Shown: positions 9,629 to 20,190 of the stretch, in pieces
Layout of the letters: every line of letters begins with the position of its first letter
Numbering within the stretch: the stretch's first letter is position 1
Assembly (NCBI GenBank): GCA_036924285.1
Contig: JAYKYS010000773.1
Coordinates: 128,696-192,695 of the forward strand
DNA: 64,000 nucleotides
Source of the DNA: Asterella californica
Taxonomy: Eukaryota > Streptophyta > Marchantiopsida > Marchantiales > Aytoniaceae
Direction of reading: 5' to 3'
Made by a program: the position numbers and the translations under genes
Notes under the pieces: model-generated
What the model saw: the letters and a program-made list of their open reading frames with translations, nothing else
Told to the model about the DNA's origin: nothing
Database searches by the model: none

Positions 9629-10230
9629 TAATGTGCCCAATAATCAATTATTAAAAAGCACATACAACGAGTGCTTTGTTTTTGCGATGGTGTTCGTTGC
9701 TTCCCCCATCGCAAGAAAGATCTATTATTTTAGGCACATAGTGCTACGGGAGAGAGCATTCACTGTGCGGGACATAGAGTCCCGCGAAGCGCTTTATAGA
9801 CTTCCAAGCCGGAGGGTTTAAGAGATGAAACTGCCAAGCGGGTCGAAGAGAATCAAAGGCACAGAAAAGCCAAAAAGATTTTTGGCTGGAATCCGCACAC
9901 CATACCCGAACAGGCTCCCCGCGCACTACGTGCCTATGGGTCCGAAGGTGCGCACTTTCAGACAGGAGACGGCTTTACGAAAGAAAGACCTGAAGGTTTG
10001 GGGTCGAGCACGTAGTGCCTCTCCCTAAGGTCTCGATCCGAAGGAGACTTCTTTGGCTTTACAGGGTCCGAAGGCCCGGATATGGCTTGACGACGCACAC
10101 GAGACCCGGCAGGTCTCGTGTCCTTTGGACCAAAAAAGTGTCCGGAGAGGGAGAAAGAGAGCGATGAGAGCTTCAGCCCTACGGGCCTATATTTTTTCTT
10201 CCCACTTTATTCGCGAAAGCAAATGAAGAG
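9629..10230. other. Spacer filled with GC-rich repeats
   Basis: Between trnV and nad3 the segment at 9890-10180 holds family B words (gtccgaagg, cactacgtgcc, gacttctttggctttacagg). No gene is seen; the plus-strand ORFs are repeat-derived. Confidence 0.55.
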
Positions 10231-12080
10231 TTACTCCCAATCTAAAGCGCCCTTTTTCCATTCATATACAAATCCAATCGTCAAAATCAATAAAAATACC
10301 ATCATAGACCAAAATCCAAACAAACCAATCTTGTTAAGAGAAACTGCCCAAGGAAATAAAAAGGTGACTTCCAAATCAAATATAATAAATAAAATAGAAA
10401 CAAGATAAAATCGTATATCAAAACGACTTCTGGCATCATCAAAAGGAATAGGGGTCAAGACTTCAGCCCATGTAGGGCTTACTGAAGTGCCCTCCGAACC
10501 GTGCGAAATAGTTGCCCATTACACGGCTCACTAACTCTACTTACTTTGGTCTTTTTTTTACTACGGGCGCAGCATATATATTATGTGAATATATATATAT
10601 TTATATATTTTTTTTCGGTTTTCGAAAACCGATTATCTTCTCTAGGTCTTCCTCATGGGCCTCCAGGTGCTATCTTCTGATAAACAGAATAGGTTTCTTT
10701 GTATCAAAAGCATGATTCCATTCCACGCTCTCCGTCGATGCCCAGAGAGCGCGGAGCCTCTGTAGTGCTGAACAGCCTTTTGAGTAGAGCCACACAAGAC
10801 AGGGCATAGAATGATCTCGTATTTGTCGGGTTGCTCCGCTTTTTGAACGATTTCAGAGTTTATACTTATCGTCTTGCAGAGTTCGAGCATCCTTGGCAAG
10901 TTTCGCCAGGGGAGCCAGGGCAGGTGGACTAAGTGTGAATGAAAACTATTTTGTGCTGCGCCGTCCTCTATAGCTTGATAGAGAAGCTAGAGGACTTTCA
11001 ACGCCGCTTTTTCCGCCTGTTCGCTTTTTTTTATAGCTAGAGATCCAAAGGCCTAACAGGGAGCAAACCCCATACCGTACCGTGTCGGTCACATCCAATC
11101 TGGGATCCGTGGGAGTTGCTTTGGTAAGCTGTGTAGAGTTAGATCTGCTTAGACTAAGCAGATACCTAGGCCCCTTCCCGATTACTGGTGTTTCCAGTGC
11201 CTTCCCCCCTTCCCGAAGCGAAGGCTTAGGCGGGTACTACGGGCCTTCTGACTTCCAACCCGCCTCGGCCGGCGCTCATCTGGCTGGACCTCGCCGGTAT
11301 CGCCTACAGGCTGTAGCACTTCGAGATGTCATTTAGTCGTCTGTCCCCAATGTGTTGGGTAATCTGCCCCCATATTTTCACTCCGACCTGTGGCCTGGCC
11401 GATTTTGATCATCTGCAGGCAGAGGGCATGACTGCGTCCTTTTGCGTGCGTTCCCGCGTGCGCAAGGCACGGAGTTAGCTGCAGGCAGGGTATGCTTTCC
11501 CGAAAACGACTCCGATTCGCCATAACAGCACCTCATCTCATTAGTGCCAGGAGGCTCGCATCACGGTCTCGGGCAGAAAGCGAGGTCCGTAGGGCCCCGG
11601 AAAGCACCTTCGACCGGAACTCTTTGGCCCAAAGTGCGCAGCACCTCTGACGGAAAGTCTCGTGCCCTTTGGGGCCGTCGGGTCTTCGTGTGCTGAAATC
11701 GTCAAGCCATTTCCGACCTATTGACCCTGTAAAGCCAAAGAAGTCTCCTTTGGACTCGGACCCTTTGGTCGAGTGTATCGCTTTGGTCGGCCCTCTCCCC
11801 TATTGCGCCTCTGGCCCTCAGTGATGCTTTTATGGCATGCTTTGGTTCCTCTGCTGTTACCAGCTTCCAGTAAGCCATATACCCCTCGTGTGAAGTTCGG
11901 CCACACACGTTTATGACTGTAGGTGACCTAACGGCCGCCCTCAAAACCACATTCGTAAGCTGACAATTTCTCTGGATAAGCCAAACTGGAAGAAGAAGCA
12001 AATAAAAAAGAAACACCAATTAAGATCAAAGAAAGTAGCAAACTGATTACTAAATAGACAAAAATAGGTGCAAATTCCAT
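10231..12080 (-). CDS. nad3: NADH dehydrogenase subunit 3, with one group II intron
   Basis: Exon 1 (12080-11941, 140 nt) begins [13 protein letters not shown] and ends in AYECGF. Exon 2 (10447-10231, 217 nt) continues [17 protein letters not shown] and ends KGALDWE. Joined they give 118 residues, the usual plant length, with three membrane segments. Nad3 is a membrane-arm subunit of complex I; the conserved Cys of YECGF lies in the quinone-proximal loop. The ATG at 12080 is chosen by homology, since the open frame upstream overlaps trnW on the opposite strand. Both exons are intact, with no need for RNA editing. Confidence 0.95.
10448..11940 (-). other. Group II intron in nad3 (site 140)
   Basis: The intron starts GGGCGGCCGTTAG at 11940, not the usual GTGYG, and ends TAT at 10448. 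Domain V is seen at about 10495-10529 (GAGCCGTG ... GCACGGTTC on the minus strand). No maturase is visible. A family B repeat sits near 11730-11775. The start is shared with the nad2 intron. Confidence 0.85.
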
Positions 12081-12103
12081 AAACCAAGAACCACTTTTTT
12101 CAA

Positions 12104-12176
12104 AGGAGAATAGTTCCAATGGTAGAACAATGGTCTCCAAAACCAAAGGTTAAGGGTTCGAATCCCTTTTCTCCTG
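12104..12176 (+). tRNA. trnW-CCA: tRNA-Trp (CCA)
   Basis: The plus strand folds with acceptor AGGAGAA/TTCTCCT, D-arm with GGTAGAAC, anticodon loop CTCCAAA (CCA), T-arm AGGGTTCGAATCCCT and discriminator G. It lies 23 bases upstream of the nad3 start and on the opposite strand. Confidence 0.95.
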
Positions 12177-12403
12177 ATTTAACAACGAATGTGAAAACCC
12201 GAGGCGCTAAGCGCTTGTTTATCCCATCCTTAATTCCGGAAAGGAAGCGTCGTTGCAGAGGGGGCGCGGTTACGATTATAACTTAAAAATGAGAGACTTT
12301 ACGAACTCCCAAAGACAAACTGCCCATGCCCTACCTTTTTCATAAGTCATGGCTACCCGGTAACCGGAGGGGTGAAGCAAATAGCTTCGCCCCTCTTCTT
12401 TTT

Positions 12404-12751
12404 TTATGATTGATGAGTTGCTAAGAAGCTCTGCGTCAATTTTTGGCAAAAGGTAGCCAGTTGACTACTAATTTGCTCAGTGATGTTTTTTTGTTGTACA
12501 ATAGCAGAAAGTATACCTGGGTCAATAGATTTCAATAGCTCTTGTTCATAGTGCGTTATGAGAACGACGGGTATTTGGTCTAAGTAACCTTTGACAGCTG
12601 CATAAATAACCACGATTTGTTTTTCAATAGGAATTGGGCTATATTGTGGTTGTTTAAGTATCTCAGTTAACCTAGCCCCACGATTTAATAAATACTGAGT
12701 CGCAGCATCAAGGTCTGAACCAAATTGAGCAAAAGCGGCTACTTCACGATA
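12404..12751 (-). pseudogene. atp1: atp1 3' fragment (ATP synthase alpha C-terminus)
   Basis: From 12751 the minus strand encodes [19 protein letters not shown] and continues to the end of AtpA (HQS and stop), 115 residues of a protein of about 510. The N-terminal three quarters, with the nucleotide-binding P-loop, are missing. Homology stops at 12752, exactly at the edge of a repeat whose second copy lies at 39729. An ATG inside that repeat (12811) is in frame and would give a 135-residue chimera. The fragment therefore looks like a recombination product; the full atp1 must lie outside the window. Confidence 0.85.
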
Positions 12752-12752
12752 A

Positions 12753-12879
12753 GGGGTGGCCCTTTGGATGTAAGACCAGAGGGCCACGAAATCAGAAAGC
12801 CTTTTATGCACTACGGGCCTGCGGAGAGTTCAAGCCTTGAGGGGGGGATTTCTCTATATATGATAGATAATCAGCCGCG
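12753..12879. repeat. Recombination repeat RB, copy 1
   Basis: This stretch from ggggtggccctttggatgta to gataatcagccgcg is nearly identical, in direct orientation, to 39729-39854. Its left edge coincides with the break in atp1. Confidence 0.85.
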
Positions 12880-13058
12880 CCAGGCGCGTAGCGCTGCTCT
12901 TTCCGTTAGAAAAGTGAAAAAAAGAAATCGAAGATATTAAACGTATCCCGCTCGGCCGTAGGCTCAAAAGGGCCATTGCTTTGTTATGAGCTCCTCCGGC
13001 TGAAAGCCATCCATGCTTTTGAAGAAATTCTGACTGTGCATCCTCCGGAGTCGGGGCC

Positions 13059-13766
13059 TTAAGATCTTCCATGGCCTCCCTTTTTTTTCGACTTTTCGTA
13101 CTCAAACTTTCCTTTATCCAGCTCATACTTTTTCTCATTTTGGGCAAGCTCTTCATCTTTTTGGTCCAGGGCTCGGTCTTTTCGAGCGTGAAAACGCTCA
13201 TTGTCATATATTTTATAACCGAAAACCCCCGCCCCGCCTACAATGACAGCAGTAGACGGCAGGGTTTCCCAAAAATTTTCCTAGGCCCAATCAGTTGCCC
13301 ACTGTACCGCAGAATTACCGGCTCTAGCGGCAGATCCACCACCGGGTGCTTCTCTTGCAGCTGAAGCATAATAAGGCCTTTTTTGTGTAAAAAACGGGAA
13401 GGTCACTGAGGATTTGTTTGATAGTTTATTTACAAAAGGCCCTATAAACTCTTCAATATTCTCCCTGTAGCCGGCCAACTGTTGTTGAATAGCACCCCGG
13501 AGCTTACTCAATATCAAATCCCACGTTCTTATTTTTTTTTCATTTTCGGTAGTTTGAAACACAAAAAAATCGCGTCTTAATCGATAGTAGATTATTATAA
13601 ACACAATTACTATTTTTGCTAAAACACTTACGAGTTCATTACTGGAAGGACATATGGAGATAGCAAAAATAATCCCAATTTGAAAAAAGGTCAAAAATGA
13701 GAAAACCCTAAAAAGACGAAACCTTTGCTCGAAGCATAAAATTTTGAACAAAATGAACTGAAACAC
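13059..13766 (-). pseudogene. Membrane plus coiled-coil ORF (family M, copy b), one internal TAG
   Basis: One frame runs from a GTG at 13766 for 161 codons to a TAG at 13281-13283, then continues open for 73 more codons to TAA at 13059-13061. The N-terminus has two hydrophobic segments (FSFLTFFQIGIIFAIS and LAKIVIVFIIIYY). After the TAG comes AVIVGGAGVFGYKIY, a third possible membrane segment, and then a strongly charged tail rich in K, E, D and Q (RALDQKDEELAQNEKK). Reading on both sides of the TAG looks coherent, so a single nonsense change in a once longer gene is the simplest view. I know no homologue. It lies between atp1 and sdh3. Confidence 0.45.
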
Positions 13767-14019
13767 TGTGGAATTTAGCAGATATATTATATAAAATTAG
13801 AAATAGGTTTGCAGTTTGTTACTGACTCCAAGTCCAAGGTATATCAAAAGAGTTTTAATGGTGGCTAAGATTGAGAGCATTTTTGGGCTAACATAAAGTT
13901 TTCAAATAGAAAACAAAATACTGAAAATAGGTAACAAAAATAAGCCAGCTAATGTGGTATTTGGCCGTTTTGGCCAGTGCTGATAGTGATTCAGAATATT
14001 TCCTTTTTTTTTTTCTAAT

Positions 14020-14433
14020 TTAATAAGGTATTTGGCCATTTGACCAGTGCTGTCGGATAATATTCAATAAAGCTAAAAAAGCTGCACAGAATAACATAAT
14101 AATTCCGGAAGTATACACTTTAGATAATTCTAGAAAAAAACCCAAATCCCACAATAAATGACGAACTCCATTACTCATATGATAGCACAACGCTAATAAA
14201 GTGAAATTTACTAAGCTTATAATGAACCAATTCAAATAGAAAGTGAAAAAAAAAAAATACTGGTAAAAATGATAAAACGTAAGGCTAAGATCACCTATTT
14301 TAAAAAAAAGAATACTAAACAAAACCATAGTGGCCAAGAAAGCCCCGGATATTCTATGGAAAATAGAAAACGTCGAAGTAAGCTGTGGCTTATAGATGGT
14401 AAGGTGAGGTGATAACGGTCGATTTATTTTCAT
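14020..14433 (-). CDS. sdh3: Succinate dehydrogenase subunit 3 (cytochrome b560)
   Basis: The 137-residue protein starts MKINRPLSPHLTIYKPQLTS, followed by SIFHRISGAFLA, the conserved quinone and heme region of SdhC-type subunits, and a second half with YHMSNGVRHLLWD, whose His is the axial heme ligand. It has three membrane segments and anchors complex II in the inner membrane. The ATG at 14433 is chosen by homology, since the open frame upstream runs into trnP. It lies 25 bases after trnP. A short partial copy of its 3' end (ggtatttggccg...ccagtgctg) recurs at about 13953-13982. Confidence 0.92.
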   Translation of the reverse strand: MKINRPLSPHLTIYKPQLTSTFSIFHRISGAFLATMVLFSILFFKIGDLSLTFYHFYQYFFFFTFYLNWFIISLVNFTLLALCYHMSNGVRHLLWDLGFFLELSKVYTSGIIMLFCAAFLALLNIIRQHWSNGQIPY

Positions 14434-14458
14434 CTTTTTAGTTGACTCCGATTTTGAT

Positions 14459-14532
14459 TCAAGGTGACAGGATTTGAACCTGTAACTTTCTGCGCCCAAG
14501 GCAGACGCGCTACCAGATTGCGCTACACCTTG
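14459..14532 (-). tRNA. trnP-UGG: tRNA-Pro (UGG)
   Basis: The minus strand shows acceptor CAAGGTG/CACCTTG, D-arm GCGCAATCTGGTAGCGC, anticodon loop CTTGGGC (TGG), T-arm CAGGTTCAAATCCTG and discriminator A. Confidence 0.95.
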
Positions 14533-15500
14533 GCTCCCCCAAATAATATTATATTAATGCTTAGGATTTGATTAATCAACATTAATAAAAAAGGCTAAGA
14601 AGAAAAAAAGATATTTTTGGCCTCACGGACGTGTATTAGTTTTTCAGCCTTTATACGTTCGCTCAAGTCCGGAAGAGTCCAAGTCGGTCATTGTCCGCCT
14701 TATTAATTTGCTTAAAAATGCAATTTATTATGTAATTGCATTTTCAAGTATCGTTGTAATTGCATTATAAAGTATCATTCATCGGAATATGCGATGAATT
14801 TTCCAGTTATGCTATTAACTATGTAATTCCATGATGAATAGCTCGTTTCCGTCCCTAGCCTTGAATAATCATAGAGAAATGAACAATCATTATAGATAAA
14901 TAAGGAAGAACCCCCATAGATAGATAAAGGCTGAATCCGATGAATCCTCATAGATAAATATGGTAATAAAAGGCAGGGACCCACGGCCTTCGATCAAAAA
15001 GGAAACCCCGAAACCTTCGGCCCTTTGGGCCGTGCGTAGCACCTCTCCTTATAGTCTCGTGCCCTTCAGGTCCTTCTTTCGTAAAGAAGTCTCCTGTCTG
15101 AAAGTGCGCACCTTCGGACCCATAGGCACGTAGTGCTTCAATCTACAAGCCCGAACACGCTCCCCGCGCACTACGTGCCTTCTTTATCAGCCATTTAAGC
15201 TCGTGTCCTTTTTTTGTCAGTTTTTTTTCCCTTTTTTGTCTGACAGTACCCCGTTGGACGAATTCATTCCTAAAGTAATCCCAAAGGAAACTCCAGGGCG
15301 GCCGACGGGATTTCACTAGATTATAGACCGGCTATAATACTCGTGTAGCACGACGCCAGATCAACATCTATGATCCGGAACCCACTACCAAGGTCCCTAC
15401 GGCCTCTTTTCCCTAACAGCACGCTTGACAGAATTCAAGGAGTCCTTGTAGCTTACGGGAATGATCCTCCCATCGCTTTCTAATAAAAGGGCAGGAACTT
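14533..15500. other. Spacer with repeats
   Basis: No gene was found. AT-rich sequence lies at 14690-14960, family B words at 15000-15180, and a family A half-unit (tgtcagttttttttccctttttttgtctgacag type) at 15212-15253. Confidence 0.5.
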
Positions 15501-15501
15501 C

Positions 15502-16069
15502 CTAATAGTTGTTATCCCTTTGGTAATCTGACTTTGAAGGATCCGAAGTAGACTTCTTTGGGTTTACCGGCCCTTTCTCCATGTGGACTCCAACATATGC
15601 CCCTTCTACTAGCTCTTCAGAGGCCCATGAGGAAAGAGGATTCAACCCAGCCTTTCCCTGAGCTATGTGAGGGGCCGGGCAAGTCAGCTCGGGAAATTGT
15701 ATTATAGGCTCCGCTTCAGAGGAGTCGATAGCCCGGATCAAATCACTTAGCTCCGTGGCAAGAGGGCCCTTGAACCCGCCAAGGGTACGGGACTCTGGTG
15801 GTATAACCCGGTCGGCGACATAAGTAATAAGTAGGCGACTCAACCCAGCATAACCTTCCCTTGGGGAAGGTAGACCCCTGAACATATTTGATTCTATTCA
15901 TGATATGATCACCTCTTATTATCTGCTTCAGGACTGCCATGTCCCTTTGATCAACTTCGCTGTCAGATATAAGGACAAGCAATTTGACAACTAGGCTTGT
16001 TGGCTCAAAGGCATTCGTGTTCGGTTCGCGGAGTGTAGTAGTCACGAAAATCCGAGGCTCTAAGCTCAT
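15502..16069 (-). pseudogene. SF3 (D5-type) helicase remnant, copy 2
   Basis: Two overlapping frames line up with copy 1 at 4964-6308. The stretch LVVKLLVLISDSEVDQRDMA followed by VLKQIIRGDHI matches the Walker B region of copy 1 (LIVVND, RAILRQLVGGDRI), and FKGPLATELSDLIRAI matches FMGPLAEEISEIAKWA. A frameshift separates the two parts, motif C is lost, and the Walker A region is not recognisable upstream. It is a fossil, more decayed than copy 1. Confidence 0.65.
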
Positions 16070-16823
16070 TATCTCGGCTTCGAGTATGGACGGACTGCTT
16101 TTGTTTATCCCAGGTTCCTTTTTTCAGATCATAGAATAGAAATGAGCTTATCCCATCGTAATAATAAAGGTTTCCAACCGTATTATTTACTAGGATGTCA
16201 ACGAAAATTCTCGGGGGTCCCTTCTTAGTTTTATTTATAAAAAGTTGGGGTCGAGTTTCCCGACGTGGAAAACCGAATTAGTCATTTTGAAAATCTCAGT
16301 ATTTGGTATAAGTCCCCATTCTGAACCTAACAATTATTACTATCCTTAATATCTTGTATAATAATAAGAATTTCATCTTACGTATAAAAGAGAGGGGATC
16401 AAAGTTCCTGGCCCATATAGAGAGATAGATAAATAAATAAATAAAAGAACAAAAAATATATATCTATCTGGCCCGTAAGCAATCTATATGAATTGCCATG
16501 TATATATATATATATAATGTTCTAATTTTAAAAATTGCGGTGGTTGAACAAAGCCAATATAATCGATCTTCGAAAATTCTCTGTTCTTTCCCCGTGGCGC
16601 TTGATGAGAAAAAAGGGCGCGTTCTCCACCCACTTTGTGAGCCTTTCGGCCCCAAACAGGCTTTTCAACCACTCGTAGAAGGGAGGGTTAATGCGACATA
16701 ACAGGAAAAAGGTGACTCTGTTCATAAAAATGTATCAACATATGAGGCTAAATACTAGGTACTCGTCAGCCACGAATAGAAAAACAAATAAAAAAAGGGC
16801 ACAAAAAAAGTCAGTCGACCAAA

Positions 16824-17090
16824 GGTCGAGTGGAGGATCACATAATACAGCCTGAAATATACATGCAAGTAGGCAGCAAAGAAACTTCATCTTATATTAA
16901 TCAACCTGAGCACTAAGGGCCATATAAAAGCGAACGTGAGCCTCATCACACGGGATATCTGCTTGGATCACTTTTGCCATTCCATAATCTATAAAAGGTT
17001 GATTTGATTTTCCTACTTAGGGCTTAGGCCAGTAAGCTGCCGCAATGGCCCTGGTTTTGTAAGACGGATAACAAAAGGCTTACATACAAC
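16824..17090. repeat. Repeat RA, copy 1
   Basis: This direct repeat of about 260 bp is shared with 37905-38165 (from ggtcgagtggaggatcac to gcaatggccctgg and beyond), with scattered substitutions. No gene is recognised in it. Confidence 0.85.
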
Positions 17091-17199
17091 CACGACGCTA
17101 AGTGCTAAAGATCTAACAAAGGAGCGAAGAGGAACAAGGGTTGCCATGGGTAGAAGGGCGGAAACTTTGAGAAGAGCGTAACACCGGCTGGCACATGGT

Positions 17200-17295
17200 G
17201 TCCCTGAAAGATTCATTGTATTATACGATGAAGTTGAGTTCGTGCTAATTTATTGTGAGAGAGAGATAAATAAAAACTCACTATGTAAATCAATG
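17200..17295. repeat. Diverged copy of the nad5 3' end
   Basis: The words tattatacgatgaag and ttcgt(g/a)ctaat, the aataaa run and actatgtaaat match 46488-46577, which spans the nad5 stop codon and 3' flank. It is too short and diverged to code. Confidence 0.5.
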
Positions 17296-17509
17296 ACTGC
17301 CCTCGCCCTTCATACATCGTGCAACTTTCGAACCTACAACATTCAGATTATGAGCCTGACGAGTTAGCAATTACCCGCGAACATCATCAAAGTCTAACGC
17401 TTCGCCATTATTTTTGGACGAAACCCGGGTTTTCGAAGGGCTGGAGATGCAAAGCTCTCGACCAACGGCCCAAAGAACACGAGATACTTTGTGGGTCCGA
17501 AGGGCCGGG

Positions 17510-17645
17510 GACCGGGGACTGGCTGACAGGGCCCCTGGGGGGTGGACTGTCAGACAGGGCCTCAGGGGGACTGTCAGAGAAAAAAAGAAAAAAAACTGAC
17601 AGGAAAAAAACAAATTCACAAAAAAAGAAAAAAACTGACAAAAAT
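17510..17645. repeat. Family A repeat cluster
   Basis: The cluster has ctgacagggcccctgggggg, ggactgtcagacagggcctc and ctgtcagagaaaaaaag followed by aaaaaactgacagg units. It is the same family as at 2950 and 57235. Confidence 0.75.
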
Positions 17646-17989
17646 AGGGTTGAGGTATAGGTATATCAAAGGGAATCAGGTTCCACCGCAAACCTGATTG
17701 ATCTCCCGCAAATATGATCCATTTCCCCAAGGCATATTATATTGTTCGGACCGTTGACAACTACATAAGTTATGGCCGCCTTGAGCGCCGGGTCAATGCC
17801 CTAACCAAACATATGGAGCGCAAGGATTTCAAAGAACTCCGGAGGAAATGAAAAGTATTTGGGACCAGTCCCGCGTACGGCCGTCTCTTACGAATCGTAT
17901 CGAGGAGGGGGCCCAATCTGCCTTCGGCTCAAACAGCGCCTCGGGCCGGTGAGGACGGCATAAATGTCCCTCACGCCGCCGGCCTGAGA

Positions 17990-18090
17990 TGCGCGCCTGG
18001 GTGACCGGTCACCGGGATAGGTCCTGCGCGAGAAAAAGTACAAGTCCACGATGTACTAAGGCTTTTCACTTATCCGGGTTCTGCAACAAG
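17990..18090 (+). repeat. Group II intron 5' fragment
   Basis: The words ggtcctgcgcga and agtacaagtccacgatgtac, then aaggcttttcacttatccgg, repeat the start of the orphan intron at 53940-54745. Only the first 100 bases are present. No exon or domain V follows. Confidence 0.55.
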
Positions 18091-18776
18091 GTTTTTTCGT
18101 TTTTATTTTCCGTCAAAATGCCGTTTTAGCCATTCATTTTTTTCCTCGTTTTTTTTACTTTTTTTCACGTTTTTTTCTTCATTATATACGCTGCATCATC
18201 TTTTGATTTAGCTCTTAAAATCAAAAGATTATGCAGTTTTTTTTTCTTCGGATATTTAAAGCATTGTATCGGGTAAAGAAAAAGCACCTGAGGTTTTTTT
18301 CCTTACCCGATAGAACATCATATTACGTAAAACAGAGGAAGGAAAACACAGGCGGCAGTGCCTGGATACAAAAGGGAATCGGCGAAACGACCGAACCAAA
18401 CTAGCGATGCCGAATCGCCGAACCGAACCTCTTTGGCCCAAAGGGCACTTCTTTGCCGGTCCTCTGGCCAGAAATGGCTTTACCGCGCACGATACCCGAA
18501 TACGCTCCCCGCGCACTACGTGCAGCCTATGGACTCGTGCTTAATGGGCCATAGGTTTCCGACTCTTTGGCCTTTGCCCTGTTGGCAAAGGGCGTTGACC
18601 GGCCTGGCAATCCCCGGGTCGGAGAATCGGCTTTCGATAAGGCCGCTTTCAAGTGAGTTAACACAAGAAAAAAACAAAGGCGTCAAAGACTTCAATTGAT
18701 CTAGTTGAGGCCAAAGGTGTAAAACCTTAGTTCTACATAACATTTTTTCGGTCTTACTTTTTTTTGATGATTTGGT

Positions 18777-18849
18777 CTCTCTAGGCTGGATTCGAACCAA
18801 CGACCCAATAGTTAACAGCCATTTGCTCTAACCGCTGAGCTACTAGAGA
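18777..18849 (-). tRNA. trnN-GUU: tRNA-Asn (GUU)
   Basis: The minus strand folds with acceptor TCTCTAG/CTAGAGA, D-arm AGCTCAGCGGTTAGAGC, anticodon loop CTGTTAA (GTT) and T-arm TTGGTTCGAATCCAG. The discriminator is G. Confidence 0.94.
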
Positions 18850-20190
18850 ATAAGCACCAAAGAAAGGAATCGAAAAAAAACAAAAATCAATTTTGGAGCT
18901 ACACCTTTATACAAGCGTCCATTTTGGCTTAGTCCGCGCCTCTTTTCACTGGACGAAGGTGGGCCCGGGCCGTTAGGCCCGCAAACGATAAAAGAGTCGC
19001 GAACCAATTCAGGTTCGTATAGAAATCAAGCGGATTTCACTAAGTGTGTTTTGTTAAAGGGACTGAATAAATCCAAGTAAAACTTTTTGCGCTCTATAAG
19101 ATTTGACACATCATTGACATATTCCAAAATGCCATAGCGGAAGGAAATAAAAAATCTAGATTTTTCCAAAAACTTAGAAGTTTTTGCCCTTTTTTTTTCT
19201 GTCTTTGCGGTTTTTTTGTGAGTTTTTTTCCCTGTCAGAAAAAAAGGCCCCCCTGGGGCCCTACGGGCCTATCCCACTGGTCTCGTCCCCTTTGGCCCCA
19301 GAAACTTCACAGTATCCGTCCTCCGGGCCTCTCCCGTTGTTATAGATATATCTATATATTTCTATATTTGAAACTTAAAAAGAGGAGTCAATCCAGTCGC
19401 GGTCCCCCTGCGGGCGGTTACCTTAATGGCGTTTCCCGACAAGTTAGGACTTATAATTCCTCAAAAATTCGAGACTTTGGGAACAAAATAAAGCACTCCA
19501 AGCCCCCAATGTTGCGTAAGCCGAGGCTACCCACGGCACGTAGTGCTTCTTTCTCAGCCATTTCGGCGAAGTTTCCGTTGGTCGAGTGTCAAAAAAAAGA
19601 TTTTTGACTCTTCCCGAGCACGTAGCGCCTCTCTCTAAGGTCTCGGCTAAAGCCAATTTCTATTTTTTTGATTTTCTGCCCCCTTTGTATCCCGGTGCTC
19701 GACATCGCCGAGGTCGTACACACTGCAATAACTCGGTCAGTTGTCCATTAACCCGATGGTCACGGGCTTATTTTCAACGTGAGAAAACCCTGTAAAACAG
19801 TGCGTGCCCCGCCCTCACTTCATTTTTTTCTAATCTATTTAGCTATCCGTTCATGGTTCTCGCGTTTTGAATAAACAATCTATAATATGCCATAGCTGGT
19901 ATAGATAGACATAAACAATAAGCGGAATAACTATATTAGAAAACGTAGGTCAATTTTTGTACGGTTTTTTGCAAAACCAGAGGAGAATACGATTTATACG
20001 CGGCCTGTCATATTTTGATATTCTCAGTTGAATTCTTTCTACCGTCTGTCTAGGACACTAGATTTCTGAAAAATAGGGAAGAAAGAAATATAGATATATA
20101 TCCAATAAATATTTTGACGCGTACTAAAGAAGCAAACTCAGGGTCCATTGATGTAGGATCGAAAACAACCCGGAACAACAAGTCAACCGA
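18850..20190. other. Spacer with family A and B repeats
   Basis: A family A unit lies at 19185-19262, and GC-rich words (gcacgtagtgcttc, ggtctcg) at 19260-19660. No gene is supported. Confidence 0.5.

Larger units (their letters stand above)
17296..18776. other. Spacer around repeats, no gene
   Basis: Apart from the repeats listed inside this span, I see T-rich tracts at 18090-18240 with a hairpin around gcatcatcttttgattt/aaatcaaaagattatgc, and family B-like words at 18430-18620. No conserved coding region was found. Confidence 0.5.
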
